A stretch of 33,326 nt of DNA from an uncultured Blastococcus sp. (GCA_902805535.1 CADCTN010000178.1:1-33326), one strand, 5' to 3'. Shown: positions 23,118 through 31,466, numbered from the stretch's first letter. The notes: generated from the sequence alone by a model not told the origin. Program-made: numbers and translations.

Positions 23118-23861
23118 TCACAGCCGCAGCCCCCCACTGGCTTCGATGATCTGGGCCGTGACCCACCCGGACTCCTCCGAGGCGAGGAAGGCCACCAGGC
23201 CGACGATGTCCGACACCTGCCCGATGCGGCCATGCGCTGTCAGCGAGCTGATTCGCTGCCTCGCCTCCTCATCGAGCCAATCCGCGGTCATGTCGGTGTC
23301 GTAGACGCCGGGAACGACGGAGTTGACGGTGATCCCCCGCGGCCCCAGTGCTTCGGCCAAGGAGAGCGTCACGTTCTGCATCGCGGCCTTCGTGGGTCCG
23401 TAGGCGCAGGCGCGCGGCATCGCGACCCGGGTCGACACCGACGAGATGTTGATGATCCTGCCGCCGTCGCTCATCGTCCTCAGGGCTCCCTGCGTCAGGA
23501 AGAAGGGGCCTCGAAAGTTGGTCTCGACCAGGCGATCGAAGATCTCCGGGGTGATGGTGTCCATCTCCCCGCTGAACGAGAAGCCGGCATTGTTGACCAG
23601 GATGTCGATCCGGCCCTCGTGCGCGTCGACGTCGGCCAGCAGTCGGTCGACCTGTGTCAGATCGCGGAGATCCGCGGCGATGGGCCGGGCCTCACCTCCC
23701 GCGGCGACGATCGAGCGGACTGTCTCGTCCGCTGCGGCCGCGTCGGCGCCGAAGTGGACGATGACCTTCGAGCCGTCCGCGGCCAGCCGCTGGGCGATCG
23801 CTCTGCCGATGCCACGGCTTGCGCCCGTGACGATGGCGATCGTGCCGGTGGATGAGGGCAT
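23118..23861 (-). CDS. SDR family oxidoreductase (FabG-like)
   Basis: This 247-residue classical short-chain dehydrogenase has cofactor motif VTGASRGIGRAIAQRLAADG and NNAGFSFSG. The catalytic triad lies in NISSVSTRVAMPRACAYGPTKAA (Ser, Tyr, Lys). It continues with ITVNSVVPGVYDTDM and ends ASEESGWVTAQIIEASGG. The His at VIVHFGAD, where NADP-preferring enzymes often carry Asn-Arg, leaves cofactor choice open. It should interconvert an alcohol and a ketone. AGGAG lies about 10 bases before the ATG. The stop overlaps a possible GTG start of epoxide hydrolase 1, and the ferredoxin reductase ends 64 bases upstream, so they are one operon. Confidence 0.88.
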   Translation of the reverse strand: MPSSTGTIAIVTGASRGIGRAIAQRLAADGSKVIVHFGADAAAADETVRSIVAAGGEARPIAADLRDLTQVDRLLADVDAHEGRIDILVNNAGFSFSGEMDTITPEIFDRLVETNFRGPFFLTQGALRTMSDGGRIINISSVSTRVAMPRACAYGPTKAAMQNVTLSLAEALGPRGITVNSVVPGVYDTDMTADWLDEEARQRISSLTAHGRIGQVSDIVGLVAFLASEESGWVTAQIIEASGGLRL

Positions 23862-23925
23862 CGCGTGTGTCTCCTGGTCGTGAGGTCAGCGTCGGCGGCG
23901 AGCGTGTCGGTCAGCCATGCCGCCG

Positions 23926-25113
23926 TCAGCGGGAGTGGCTCATCGGTCTGGTGAGCGTGGGCCGGAGTCGTCCGAGCTCCCGGGCCGCGCCGAACCCCAC
24001 GAGGCCCGCCAGTTGGTCATTCCTGACGTAGCCGATGACCGAGCCACGGATCTGTCCGCCCGAGAGGGCCTCGCCCTCCAGCGGCACCACGTGATCGGCG
24101 TCGTCGGTGTGCCCGACGACCTGGATCTTGATCCCGAACTGGTCCGACCAGACGTAGGGTGGCTTGTCCGTCGGCGGCAGCACTCCCATGATGGAGTGCG
24201 CGACGACGCTGGCCTGGACGGTCGCCGACGTCCAGTGCTCACGTCGTCGGAACGTCCCTGTGTCGTCCTGCCACGCCGCAACATCGCCCACGGCCCAGAC
24301 ATCGGTCAGTCCGAGGACGCGCCCGCTGCCATCGCAGCGGATCCCGTCGGCGAGATCGAGACCCGGACGTGCCAGCCAGCCGACGTCAGGCACGCCGCCG
24401 ATGCCGACGACCGTGACGTCGGCACCGATGCTCGTGCCGTCGGCGAGGTGGATCTCGGTGGCGTCGCTGGACGGGTCGGAGAACCCTGTCACCTGCGCGT
24501 TCGTACGAAGATCCACGCCGGCCTCACGCATGAGGCGAGCGCAGATGTCCCCGACGCCTGCGCCCAGGGTGCGCGCGAAAGGAGTGGCTGCCGATTCCAG
24601 GACGGTGACGGCCATCCCTCGCTTCAGCGCGCTGCTCGCCACCTCGGCACCGACGAAGCCACTGCCGACCACGAGCAGGGACCGGGCCTGCTCCATGGCG
24701 GCGCGCAACCGGTGCGCGTCATCGATCGTCCGAAGGCTCAGCGCAGACTCGGGCTGACCCGGAAGTCGGCGGGCGATCACGCCGGTGGCAAGGACGATCG
24801 AGTCGGCTGACCACACGGTCCCATCCGTCGTCTCGACCTCGCCGGTTCGCAGCGCGCACACGCGTTGCCCCGGGACGAGTTCGACGCCCAACGCCTCGAA
24901 GTCCGCAGGACCGCGCAGAGAGAGCTGATGGGCCTGCCAGGCACCGGTCAGCAGCTGCTTCGAGAGGGGTGGGCGGTCATAGGGCAGGTGGGTCTCCTCA
25001 CCCACCATGGTGATGCGTCCGGTGTGGCCGAGGTCCCGTACGTGCTCGGCGACGCGCAGGCCACCCAGTCCGGTACCCACCACCAGGACATCGGAGCGAG
25101 CGGCTGTGTTCAC
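23926..25113 (-). CDS. Ferredoxin--NAD(P)+ reductase of the P450/Rieske type
   Basis: The product is 395 residues from GTG 25113, which follows GAAGGA at five bases; the ORF-track ATG at 25134 adds seven residues and lacks a site. The FAD-binding fold VLVVGTGLGGLRVAEHVRDLG is followed by the hallmark YDRPPLSKQLLTG. The NAD(P) fold is LLVVGSGFVGAEVASSALKRG and the second FAD contact is LGLTDVWAVGDVAAW. This is the class that passes electrons from NADH to a small ferredoxin and on to a P450 or dioxygenase. The P450 and its 3Fe-4S ferredoxin are directly divergent, so the three proteins form a complete class I P450 system. Confidence 0.92.
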   Translation of the reverse strand: MNTAARSDVLVVGTGLGGLRVAEHVRDLGHTGRITMVGEETHLPYDRPPLSKQLLTGAWQAHQLSLRGPADFEALGVELVPGQRVCALRTGEVETTDGTVWSADSIVLATGVIARRLPGQPESALSLRTIDDAHRLRAAMEQARSLLVVGSGFVGAEVASSALKRGMAVTVLESAATPFARTLGAGVGDICARLMREAGVDLRTNAQVTGFSDPSSDATEIHLADGTSIGADVTVVGIGGVPDVGWLARPGLDLADGIRCDGSGRVLGLTDVWAVGDVAAWQDDTGTFRRREHWTSATVQASVVAHSIMGVLPPTDKPPYVWSDQFGIKIQVVGHTDDADHVVPLEGEALSGGQIRGSVIGYVRNDQLAGLVGFGAARELGRLRPTLTRPMSHSR

Positions 25114-25135
25114 AGGAATCCTTCGCCCATCCATG

Positions 25136-25157
25136 TTCTGCTCAGCAGTACTAGATT
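25136..25157 (+). promoter_or_regulatory. Copy D of the shared island palindrome with a -10-like box before the P450 gene
   Basis: TTCTGCTCAGCAGTA (25136-25150) has the inverted repeat CTGC-TCA-GCAG. TAGATT (25152-25157) is a -10-like box starting 16 bases after the first T. It lies between the divergent ferredoxin reductase and P450 genes and could serve both directions. Confidence 0.55.
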
Positions 25158-25255
25158 ATGTCAGGTGGGATACCGTAGCGTGTAGCGTGCCTCACATCAA
25201 GGCGCCCAGACGACCGGGATCGCATGCGTGCACTCACACAGAAGGAGGTCCTCCG

Positions 25256-26479
25256 GTGACCCATCTCGTAGAGGCAGACCTGCCGTCGTACCCCATGGCT
25301 CGGCAGTGTCCGTACGACCCGCCCCCAGCCATGAGCGAGCTGCGCAGCTCTCGCCCTGTGACTCGGGTGAAGATCTGGGACGGGACCAGTCCATGGCTGG
25401 TGACCCGCTACGAGGACGTGCGAGACGTCCTCGCGGACCCACGGTTCAGTGCCGACTTCCGTCACCCGGGTTACCCAGGCAGCTCGCCCGCCGTCAAGGC
25501 GAGCAGGGACGTATCCCCGTGGTTCGTGAACATCGACGACCCCGAGCACGCTCGGTACCGACGGATGCTCACCGCGGAGTTCGCAGTGAAGCGAGTCGCG
25601 GGCTACCGGCCCATGATCGAGTCCGCCGTCGAGGAGCTCCTCGACGCCATGGCCGACATGCCGCAACCGGTCGACCTGGTGCAGGCGTTCGCCCTCGCCC
25701 TGCCGTCCATCGTCGTCTGCGAGGTCATGGGCATTCCCTACGGCGACCGGGGGCTGTGGCAGGAGCACAGCCGGGTGCTCTTCGATGTCGACTCGACCCC
25801 CGAGCAGGGGGCGCACGCCGACGCCGAGCTGCGCAGCTACCTGGCACAGCAGCTGGAGGAGAAGAAGCTGAACCCCGGTGATGACCTGCTGAGCCGCTTG
25901 GCTCAGAGGTACATCGCCAACGGGGAGCTGACTCCCGTCGATGGCGCCGCCATGGCGCTGCTGCTCCTCGTCGCCGGCCACGAGACGACGGCGAACATGA
26001 TCGGAATGGGCACGATGATGCTGCTCGACCATCCCGACCAAGCGGCAGAGGTCAGGGACGGAGACGAGAAGACGGTTCAGAGCGCGGTGGAGGAGCTGCT
26101 CAGGATCCTCACCGTCGTCCACGGAGGACGCCGCAGGGTGGCGACCGAGGCAGTCGAGCTCGGCGGAGTCCAGATCCAGGCGGGCGACGGTGTCATCGCG
26201 TCGGAGCCGGCCGCCAACCGTGATCCGGAGCAGTACGACGATCCGGACGAGCTCGACATCCATCGGAGCGACAACCACCATCTGGCGTTCGGCTTCGGGG
26301 TGCATAGATGCCTGGGCCAGCCCTTGGCACGCCTCGAGCTCCAGATCGCCTATCCCGCGCTGCTCCGCCGCTTCCCGGACCTGGCGCTCGCCGTCCCGAC
26401 GGACCAGATGACCTACCGCGACTCGATGATCGTCTACGGCGTCGACGAGATTCCGGTGTCCTGGGGTGGTCGGGGATGA
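25256..26479 (+). CDS. Cytochrome P450 monooxygenase
   Basis: The product is 407 residues from GTG 25256, which follows a strong GAAGGAGG; the ORF-track start far upstream runs through the promoter. The I-helix oxygen motif LLLVAGHETTANM lies near residue 240. The K-helix ExxR is in VEELLRILT and the haem-thiolate signature is FGFGVHRCLGQPLARLEL (Cys about 352). It is a soluble bacterial class I P450 that inserts one oxygen from O2 (hydroxylation or epoxidation) using electrons from ferredoxin. The stop overlaps the ferredoxin start (ATGA). With two epoxide hydrolases nearby, alkene epoxidation is a reasonable guess. The CYP family cannot be assigned by eye. Confidence 0.96.
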   Translation: MTHLVEADLPSYPMARQCPYDPPPAMSELRSSRPVTRVKIWDGTSPWLVTRYEDVRDVLADPRFSADFRHPGYPGSSPAVKASRDVSPWFVNIDDPEHARYRRMLTAEFAVKRVAGYRPMIESAVEELLDAMADMPQPVDLVQAFALALPSIVVCEVMGIPYGDRGLWQEHSRVLFDVDSTPEQGAHADAELRSYLAQQLEEKKLNPGDDLLSRLAQRYIANGELTPVDGAAMALLLLVAGHETTANMIGMGTMMLLDHPDQAAEVRDGDEKTVQSAVEELLRILTVVHGGRRRVATEAVELGGVQIQAGDGVIASEPAANRDPEQYDDPDELDIHRSDNHHLAFGFGVHRCLGQPLARLELQIAYPALLRRFPDLALAVPTDQMTYRDSMIVYGVDEIPVSWGGRG

Positions 26480-26664
26480 AGATCGCTATCGACCACGACG
26501 GCTGCATCGGGTCCGGGGAGTGTGTCCTGGCGGCGCCTGAGGTCTTCGACCAGGACGACGACGGCATCGTCACGCTCGTCGGCAGCGACGAGGTCGATGG
26601 TCATGACGAGGCGATCCGGTCCGCGGCTCACGCCTGCCCAGCGCGGATCATCTCGCTGAGCTGA
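26476..26664 (+). CDS. [3Fe-4S] ferredoxin, P450 redox partner
   Basis: The product is 62 residues from ATG 26476, overlapping the P450 stop by four bases. The ORF track hides it in a longer frame starting at 26308. The cysteines are Cys10, Cys16 (CIGSGEC, C-x5-C) and Cys54 (HACP). This is the three-cysteine pattern of 3Fe-4S ferredoxins that serve actinobacterial P450s. The residue between the first two Cys that is His in some CYP51-type ferredoxins is Ser here. It carries single electrons from the divergent reductase to the P450. Its TGA and the TGA of the convergent isomerase gene abut as TGATCA with no intervening base. Confidence 0.93.
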   Translation: MKIAIDHDGCIGSGECVLAAPEVFDQDDDGIVTLVGSDEVDGHDEAIRSAAHACPARIISLS

Positions 26665-27528
26665 TCACTCCCTCGTGATCCCGCGAGGGGGCCCCAGAGC
26701 CGCCGCCAGCAGGTCGTCCATGCTGGCGGCGGCGATGCGGGCCGCCTCCGACGCGCCCTTGGCCTCGAGCTCGGAGCTGATCACCTCCGGGCCCACGCAG
26801 GCCAGTGCGCCGATGGCGTCGAGCTCTCGGATCACGCGAACCAGGTCGAAGCTCCCGTCCCCGGGGAGGCGTCTCTCCCGGGTGTCCTCGAGCAGGGTTC
26901 CCCGTAGCTCTGCCAAGGCGTCGCTGACCTGCACGGCGAAGATCCGGTCGCCCGGAACGGCCGCGAGCGTCGCGAAGTCAGGTGTCCCGCGGAAGAAGTG
27001 CCACGTGTCGAACACCAGACCGCCGTTCACCGCAGCGGCGTCACGGACGATCCGCCACGCCTCCGCCAGAGTCGCCACGTGGGTCATGGGGATGAATTCC
27101 AGCTGGACGCGGGCTCCCAGGTCGCCCGCACGGCGAGAGACGTCGGCGAACGGCTCGGCGAGCTCGGGGATCGACCGGTCACCGAGCACGCCGATGTTGG
27201 CCATCGCGCTCAGGGCCACTGCCCCGAGCTCCTCGGCACACCGCAACGCGTCGTCGGTGGAGTATCGACTGAACGGCGAGGTGGAGGTGGCGGACACGTC
27301 GTCGTACCAGTTCATGATGGGGTCGATCACGATCTCGAGCCCCGCTCCTCGGATGCGCTTGCCCAGCTCGCGAGCGCTCCGGCCTTCGGCCGCAGCCTGC
27401 TCGACGTCGGCGGGGCCGATGCTGAGCTGGTGGTATCCGTGGTCCCGGGCCGCGACGATGCGGGGCTCGACGGCGCTGAACAGCCCCACGGTCCCGGACC
27501 AGAGCGTTCTCGTGCCGATGGGATTCAC
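26665..27528 (-). CDS. Sugar phosphate isomerase/epimerase-like TIM-barrel protein
   Basis: This 287-residue protein is of the xylose-isomerase-like (AP endonuclease 2) fold. Strand ends carry likely metal ligands: VQLEFIPMTHVATLAEAWRIV (Glu), LVFDTWHFFRG (Asp/His), VQVSDALAE and VGPEVISSELE (Glu). Such proteins isomerise or epimerise hydroxyketones, or act as dehydratases or lyases on shikimate-type acids, so the reaction here is open. The GTG start overlaps the stop of epoxide hydrolase 2 (GTGA), showing tight translational coupling. A role on a hydroxyketone or diol product of the epoxide route is inferred. It ends flush against the ferredoxin gene on the other strand. Confidence 0.82.
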   Translation of the reverse strand: MNPIGTRTLWSGTVGLFSAVEPRIVAARDHGYHQLSIGPADVEQAAAEGRSARELGKRIRGAGLEIVIDPIMNWYDDVSATSTSPFSRYSTDDALRCAEELGAVALSAMANIGVLGDRSIPELAEPFADVSRRAGDLGARVQLEFIPMTHVATLAEAWRIVRDAAAVNGGLVFDTWHFFRGTPDFATLAAVPGDRIFAVQVSDALAELRGTLLEDTRERRLPGDGSFDLVRVIRELDAIGALACVGPEVISSELEAKGASEAARIAAASMDDLLAAALGPPRGITRE

Positions 27529-28712
27529 CGCGCGCCTCGGGCTTCGGTCGGGGAGTCCAGTGCGCCCTCCGCGACGAGGTCGTTGAAGAACGCGGCGATG
27601 TCCGGGGCGAGCGTCTCGGGACTCTCCACGGCAGGGAAGTGACCCCCTCGTTCCATCACGGTGTAGCGCCGGAGGTTGAAGTTCGCCTCCACCCAGGATC
27701 GTGGATACGCGCCGGTCTCCTTGGGATAGGCCGCGACGGCCGTGGGGACCGACGTGATGGGGGCGGTCGTCGGTGGCGCGACCCGCTGGCGGCCCATCGT
27801 CTCGCGGTAGAAGCGGGCTGCGGTACCGACCGAGCCGGTGAACCAGAAGATCGACAGCGTCGTGAGCAACCAGTCCCGGGGATAGGCAGAGGCAAGATCC
27901 CCGTCGTGGTCGGTCCAGTTGTGGATCTTGTCCAGCAGCCAGGCAGCCATCGCTACGGGGGAGTCGTCGAGGTAGGCGATCGTCTGGGGCCGGGTGGACT
28001 GCATGTGCAGGTAGCCGGAGCCACTCTGCGCCTGAGACTCCGCGGCTGTCTGGCGGGACGTCTCGTCCGGTGCCCAGGCAGGCCTGGTGCGGTTCGTCGG
28101 CGACAGGTCGAGCGGCACGGGCATCGTGGTATGGAGTCCCACGACGATGTCGGGGTGGTCGTGCGCCAGCCGCTCACCTATCAACGCACCCCAGTCGGTG
28201 CCGTAGACGCCGTAGCGTCGATGGCCCAGGACCTCGGTCATCAGCTCGTGGAACAGCGCGGCTGTCTCCGTCACGCCGATTCCGGTCCCGCGGAGCGGTA
28301 CCGAGAATCCTTGGCCGGGTAGGTCCGGCACGACCAGCTCGAACCCGTCGAGCCGCGGCAGAACCTCCGCGAAGTCCCAGGACGTCTGGGGCCAGCCGCC
28401 CACCAGGAGCAGCGGAAGAGCCCCGGCTCTGCGAACGTGGATGTAGTGCAGGACCTGGCCTTGCGCGATGGCTCGGAAGTGGTCCCACTCGTTCATCCGC
28501 GACTCGTGCTCTCGCCAGTCGTAGCCGCCGGCCCACTCGTCGGCCAGCTGTCTCAGCCAGTTCAGCTCCGTCCCGTACTGCCAGCTCTCGTTGCCGAGGT
28601 CGCTCGGCCAGCGAGTCCTGGACAGTCGGTGACGCAGATCGGCCACGTCCGCGTCGTCGATGCGGATCTCGAACTGCTCGACGGGCAGATGGCCCGGTCG
28701 CCTGGTCGGCAC
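27525..28712 (-). CDS. Epoxide hydrolase with EHN domain (epoxide hydrolase 2)
   Basis: The product is 395 residues from GTG 28712, which follows GGAGGA at seven bases; the ORF track extends it by 75 non-homologous residues. It has an EHN domain (FEIRIDDADVADLRHRLSRTRWPSDLG), then the alpha/beta hydrolase core. The nucleophile is Asp173 in YGTDWGALIGE and the catalytic His is in MERGGHFPAVESPE. The usual oxyanion HGxP motif reads GGWP (105-108), so the conserved His is Gly, unlike its paralogue, which has HGWP. It may have altered activity or a different substrate. It is coupled to the isomerase downstream and lies 122 bases after the DUF59 gene in the same orientation. Confidence 0.88.
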   Translation of the reverse strand: MPTRRPGHLPVEQFEIRIDDADVADLRHRLSRTRWPSDLGNESWQYGTELNWLRQLADEWAGGYDWREHESRMNEWDHFRAIAQGQVLHYIHVRRAGALPLLLVGGWPQTSWDFAEVLPRLDGFELVVPDLPGQGFSVPLRGTGIGVTETAALFHELMTEVLGHRRYGVYGTDWGALIGERLAHDHPDIVVGLHTTMPVPLDLSPTNRTRPAWAPDETSRQTAAESQAQSGSGYLHMQSTRPQTIAYLDDSPVAMAAWLLDKIHNWTDHDGDLASAYPRDWLLTTLSIFWFTGSVGTAARFYRETMGRQRVAPPTTAPITSVPTAVAAYPKETGAYPRSWVEANFNLRRYTVMERGGHFPAVESPETLAPDIAAFFNDLVAEGALDSPTEARGAR

Positions 28713-28834
28713 GGTATTTTCCTCCGATGGTCCGGGTACCGCGGCCGCTGGACAGTGCCGCGCGGGAGTGACGGACTTCGCTTCCTCGTGTGCTGCCTCT
28801 CGGCTCCTCCGGGCGCCCATCGGTGGCGCCCTGG

Positions 28835-29227
28835 CTAGGAGACCGCGACGATCGGAAGAGCCCGGTGGGACATGCGTGCCTGCTCCCAGTGAGCGGTGAG
28901 CTCCGTGGCCTGTGGAGTCATCCGGTCGGGAGTCCACAGCTGTTCGCCGAGGATCTCGACGTCGACGGACGTGACCCCTTCCACTGCCAGGCCGGCCGTG
29001 CGCAAGCTGCTCATGATCTCCACCATGTAGACGCAGACCGGGTCATCGATGACGAGGCTGACCAGGGCGTTGCCCTCGTCGTCCAGGGTGACGTCCTCGA
29101 TCATGCCGAGGTCGGTGAACGTCAGGTTGGTCCCGTTGTGGACGCTGCACGGGTCCTTGACCGTGGCCAGGCTCGCGCGCAGACGGCCGGCCACGTCCTC
29201 GTGGGTGCCCGGACGTCGGGTCGGCAT
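28835..29227 (-). CDS. MIP18/DUF59-family metal-sulfur cluster assembly protein
   Basis: The product is 130 residues from ATG 29227 (GTG 29230 is one codon upstream). The DUF59 pattern runs ATVKDPCSVHNGTNLTFTDLGMIEDVTLDDEGNALVSLVIDDPVCVYMVEIMSSL, followed by VTSVDVEIL. Asp-Pro and the Cys in DDPVC are in the expected places. The family (SufT, PaaD, MIP18) helps mature Fe-S or non-haem iron enzymes. The start overlaps the amidohydrolase stop (GTGATG junction), so the two are translated together. In propane/phenol-type binuclear iron monooxygenase clusters of actinobacteria, as I recall, the same pair follows the oxygenase genes; here no such oxygenase is present. Confidence 0.82.
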   Translation of the reverse strand: MPTRRPGTHEDVAGRLRASLATVKDPCSVHNGTNLTFTDLGMIEDVTLDDEGNALVSLVIDDPVCVYMVEIMSSLRTAGLAVEGVTSVDVEILGEQLWTPDRMTPQATELTAHWEQARMSHRALPIVAVS

Positions 29228-30324
29228 CACGCCGGCACCGCAGCGCCTGCACCGTGGCCGGCGCGGACGTTGGACCAGGGCGCCTCGAGCCCAGCCGCCT
29301 GTCGCCGGCTCACGTCGTCGTCGGCGATGCGGGTGCGGAACTCGTCCGCGTCGATTCCGTGGAGAGCGAGATAGTTCAGGCCGAGGATCTTCTCCTTGAT
29401 CTCGGCGGTGAGCTCAGGACGTCCCATCTCCTCGACCAGATCTCGGGGCATCTCGAAGTCGAGGAAGGCCCGGAGCGCGAGGCTCGGGTGGCTGAGTGAG
29501 AAGCCGGAGGCGTAGAAGATGCGGTCCTGTGCCCCCGCGCCCAGCAGTACGCCCATGAACTCGGCGAAGCGCCGTGGCTGCAGTGTCAGGATGGCGAACG
29601 ACGTCTCCAGGTTGAACACGCAGTTGGGGTGGGCCGAGGCGAGGAACGCGGTGCTCTCGACGAATGCCATTCCCGAGTGCACGATCTCGAATCTCATGTC
29701 GGGGAACATCGCGGCGGCGGCTGGGACGTCGTCCACCCCGTACGGCTGTGAACGGACCGGCCCGATGGGGATGGCCTTGTGGGAGGCGACGACGCTGATC
29801 CCACGCGCGAGAGCGCGCTCGATCATGGGGTAGGCGACCTCCTCGTCGTCGAGCGGGTTGGCAACAGTGCGTCGATCGATGAATCGTGCGGCGTAGAGCT
29901 TGAGACCTGAGACGCCGGCCTCTGCCAGCCGGTCGACCTCCTCCTCGATCTGCTGCGGGCTGTCGAAGGACCAGGGGTCGATGGCGCCGTAGGCGATGAC
30001 GCGCCCGGGGTGCTTCGCCAGCAGCTCGTATCCCTTGTGGTTCGCGGAGTGACCATCTCGGAAGAAGTCGTAGATGGGAGTTCCGTGATAGCCGATGAGG
30101 TCGACCCCCGTCTCGTAGAACAGGGCGTCGGAGATGTGATCGGCCTGCCAGTCCTGGCTGAATTCGCCTTCGGTCAGCCGCAACTCCGGGTTGTCCTTGG
30201 TGAAGCGCTCGTGGAAGCGATAGGAGCCCTGGACGATCCTCGCCGAGTCCGGCAGGACGAGATTCTCGGGAGTCCAGTTGTAGGCGTGAGCTGTCGCGTC
30301 GGCGACGATCATCCCGTTGATCAT
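29227..30324 (-). CDS. Amidohydrolase-family protein (type found beside binuclear iron monooxygenases)
   Basis: This 365-residue TIM-barrel protein of the amidohydrolase_2 group has the text IVADATAHAYNWTPENLVLP at the N-terminus. It continues with DLIGYHGTPIYDFFRDGHSANHKGYELLAKHPGRVIAYGAIDPW, GLKLYAARFID, VVASHKAIPIGPV, FEIVHSGMAFVEST, and FYASGFSLSHPSLALRAFLDFEMPRDLVEEMG. From memory this pattern is close to the amidohydrolases that follow propane monooxygenase genes (mim/prm clusters). Their exact function is unsettled and may concern assembly of the iron enzyme. GAGGAG precedes the ATG by eight bases. It heads the operon amidohydrolase-DUF59-epoxide hydrolase 2-isomerase, from the copy E promoter. 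Confidence 0.85.
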   Translation of the reverse strand: MINGMIVADATAHAYNWTPENLVLPDSARIVQGSYRFHERFTKDNPELRLTEGEFSQDWQADHISDALFYETGVDLIGYHGTPIYDFFRDGHSANHKGYELLAKHPGRVIAYGAIDPWSFDSPQQIEEEVDRLAEAGVSGLKLYAARFIDRRTVANPLDDEEVAYPMIERALARGISVVASHKAIPIGPVRSQPYGVDDVPAAAAMFPDMRFEIVHSGMAFVESTAFLASAHPNCVFNLETSFAILTLQPRRFAEFMGVLLGAGAQDRIFYASGFSLSHPSLALRAFLDFEMPRDLVEEMGRPELTAEIKEKILGLNYLALHGIDADEFRTRIADDDVSRRQAAGLEAPWSNVRAGHGAGAAVPA

Positions 30325-30403
30325 GAGTTTCTCCTCGTGCCGGGCCCAAGGCGCGTGAGCGCCTCGGTCGGACGGAGCACCGGGCGCTTTTGTCTACCGA
30401 ACG

Positions 30404-30438
30404 TACCGCCAAGCGGTAACCTAGTCTAGCCTGCAGAA
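30404..30438 (-). promoter_or_regulatory. Copy E of the shared island palindrome, -10-like box and an adjacent inverted repeat
   Basis: Read on the minus strand, TTCTGCAGGCTAGAC (30438-30424) is followed by the -10-like TAGGTT (30423-30418), starting 15 bases after the first T. Immediately downstream lies a separate perfect palindrome, TACCGC-CAA-GCGGTA (30404-30418), placed at the expected transcription start of the amidohydrolase operon. The region is shared with the divergent dehydrogenase gene. Confidence 0.5.
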
Positions 30439-30568
30439 CAGTAGGCGTCAGGGACCCGTTCGCTGGCGGGTGCGGAGCGCGCCTGAGCGAGTTCTCACAT
30501 GGTGCCACCCGGGCCTCATCCGGGAACCGGCGAAGTGCGGGCACGCAGACGACGTGAGGTGGGACGTC

Positions 30569-31414
30569 ATGAGAGCTGGAGTCATCGGACTCGGCCAGAT
30601 CGGCAGCGGGGTGGCACTCTGCCTCGCGCGAGAAGGCCTTCTCGCGGGAGTGTTCGACGTGCGCAGCGACGCAGCCGAGCAGCTGGACGCCGTACCCGCC
30701 ATGGCCGGCTCGCCCGCCGAGGTCGCCGCCGCGTGCGACGTCGTCATCGTCTCGGTCGTCGATGCAGCTCAGACCATCGACGTCCTGAGCGGGCCCGAGG
30801 GCGTGCTGTCCGCGGTGGGCGAGGGGGCGAGCATCGTGCTGGTCGCGACCGTCTCGCTCGACCAGCTGGACCGGATCCGGGCGCTGACCAGTGCTGCCGG
30901 CGTATCGCTCGTCGACTGCGGGGTCGTCGGCGGGCTGGCCGCCGCTCAGAAGGGGCTGATCTGCCTGGTCGGCGCGACCGATGCCGAGCTCGCGCGGGTG
31001 CGCCCGGTGCTCGACGGGTTCGCCAGGTCTGTCGAACACGTCGGCGGCCCAGGGATGGGCATGGCGGCGAAGATCACCCGCAACGCGATCCTGCACCTCT
31101 GTCTCATGGCGGGCTACGAGGGCGCCGCGCTGGCAAGAGCCGCTGGACTGGATGTGGAGCGCCTGGCGCGGATCGTCGACAGCAGCGCCGACACCGTCGT
31201 CGGCCCTCTTCACTTCATGACGCTGCCGGACCCGACGTCGACCTCCGAGGAGACGTCGCGCCGTGCGGGTCTGCAGGCGGTCATGGGCAAGGACATCGAC
31301 GCAGCGCTCGAGCTTGCCCGCTCCCACGATCTGTCCTTGCCGGCCCTGGAACGCGTCCGCGGCCTTCTGCCGCAGGTCGTCGGGTTTCCCCTGGAAGCGC
31401 CGGCCGGGCGATGA
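30569..31414 (+). CDS. 3-Hydroxyisobutyrate-dehydrogenase-family NAD(P)-dependent dehydrogenase
   Basis: The product is 281 residues from ATG 30569 (GAGG ten bases upstream); the ORF-track start adds 33 residues of intergenic sequence. The cofactor motif is MRAGVIGLGQIGSGVALCLAREG. The substrate signature DCGVVGGLAAAQKGLICLVGA corresponds to the family DxPVSGG...G.L block. The catalytic lysine lies in GPGMGMAAKITRNAILH. Members oxidise beta-hydroxyacids such as 3-hydroxyisobutyrate, tartronate or 2-(hydroxymethyl)glutarate. It is followed by the lyase and the aconitase-like gene, a set that recalls the lower nicotinate route of Eubacterium barkeri. The substrate is therefore probably a branched hydroxyacid, but this is inference. 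Confidence 0.87.
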   Translation: MRAGVIGLGQIGSGVALCLAREGLLAGVFDVRSDAAEQLDAVPAMAGSPAEVAAACDVVIVSVVDAAQTIDVLSGPEGVLSAVGEGASIVLVATVSLDQLDRIRALTSAAGVSLVDCGVVGGLAAAQKGLICLVGATDAELARVRPVLDGFARSVEHVGGPGMGMAAKITRNAILHLCLMAGYEGAALARAAGLDVERLARIVDSSADTVVGPLHFMTLPDPTSTSEETSRRAGLQAVMGKDIDAALELARSHDLSLPALERVRGLLPQVVGFPLEAPAGR

Positions 31415-31466
31415 ACGAGTGGACGGCGGTCGGCGCCGACCTCGAGCGGTGCCTCCCAGAATACGA

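Noticed and set aside
26661-26668. TGATCA palindrome at the ferredoxin/isomerase junction as a regulatory site
   Set aside because: It is simply two convergent TGA stops that abut; it is too short and lies at gene ends.
27525-28937. 75-residue N-terminal extension of epoxide hydrolase 2
   Set aside because: It has no family similarity; GTG 28712 has a strong GGAGGA at seven bases and matches the family start.
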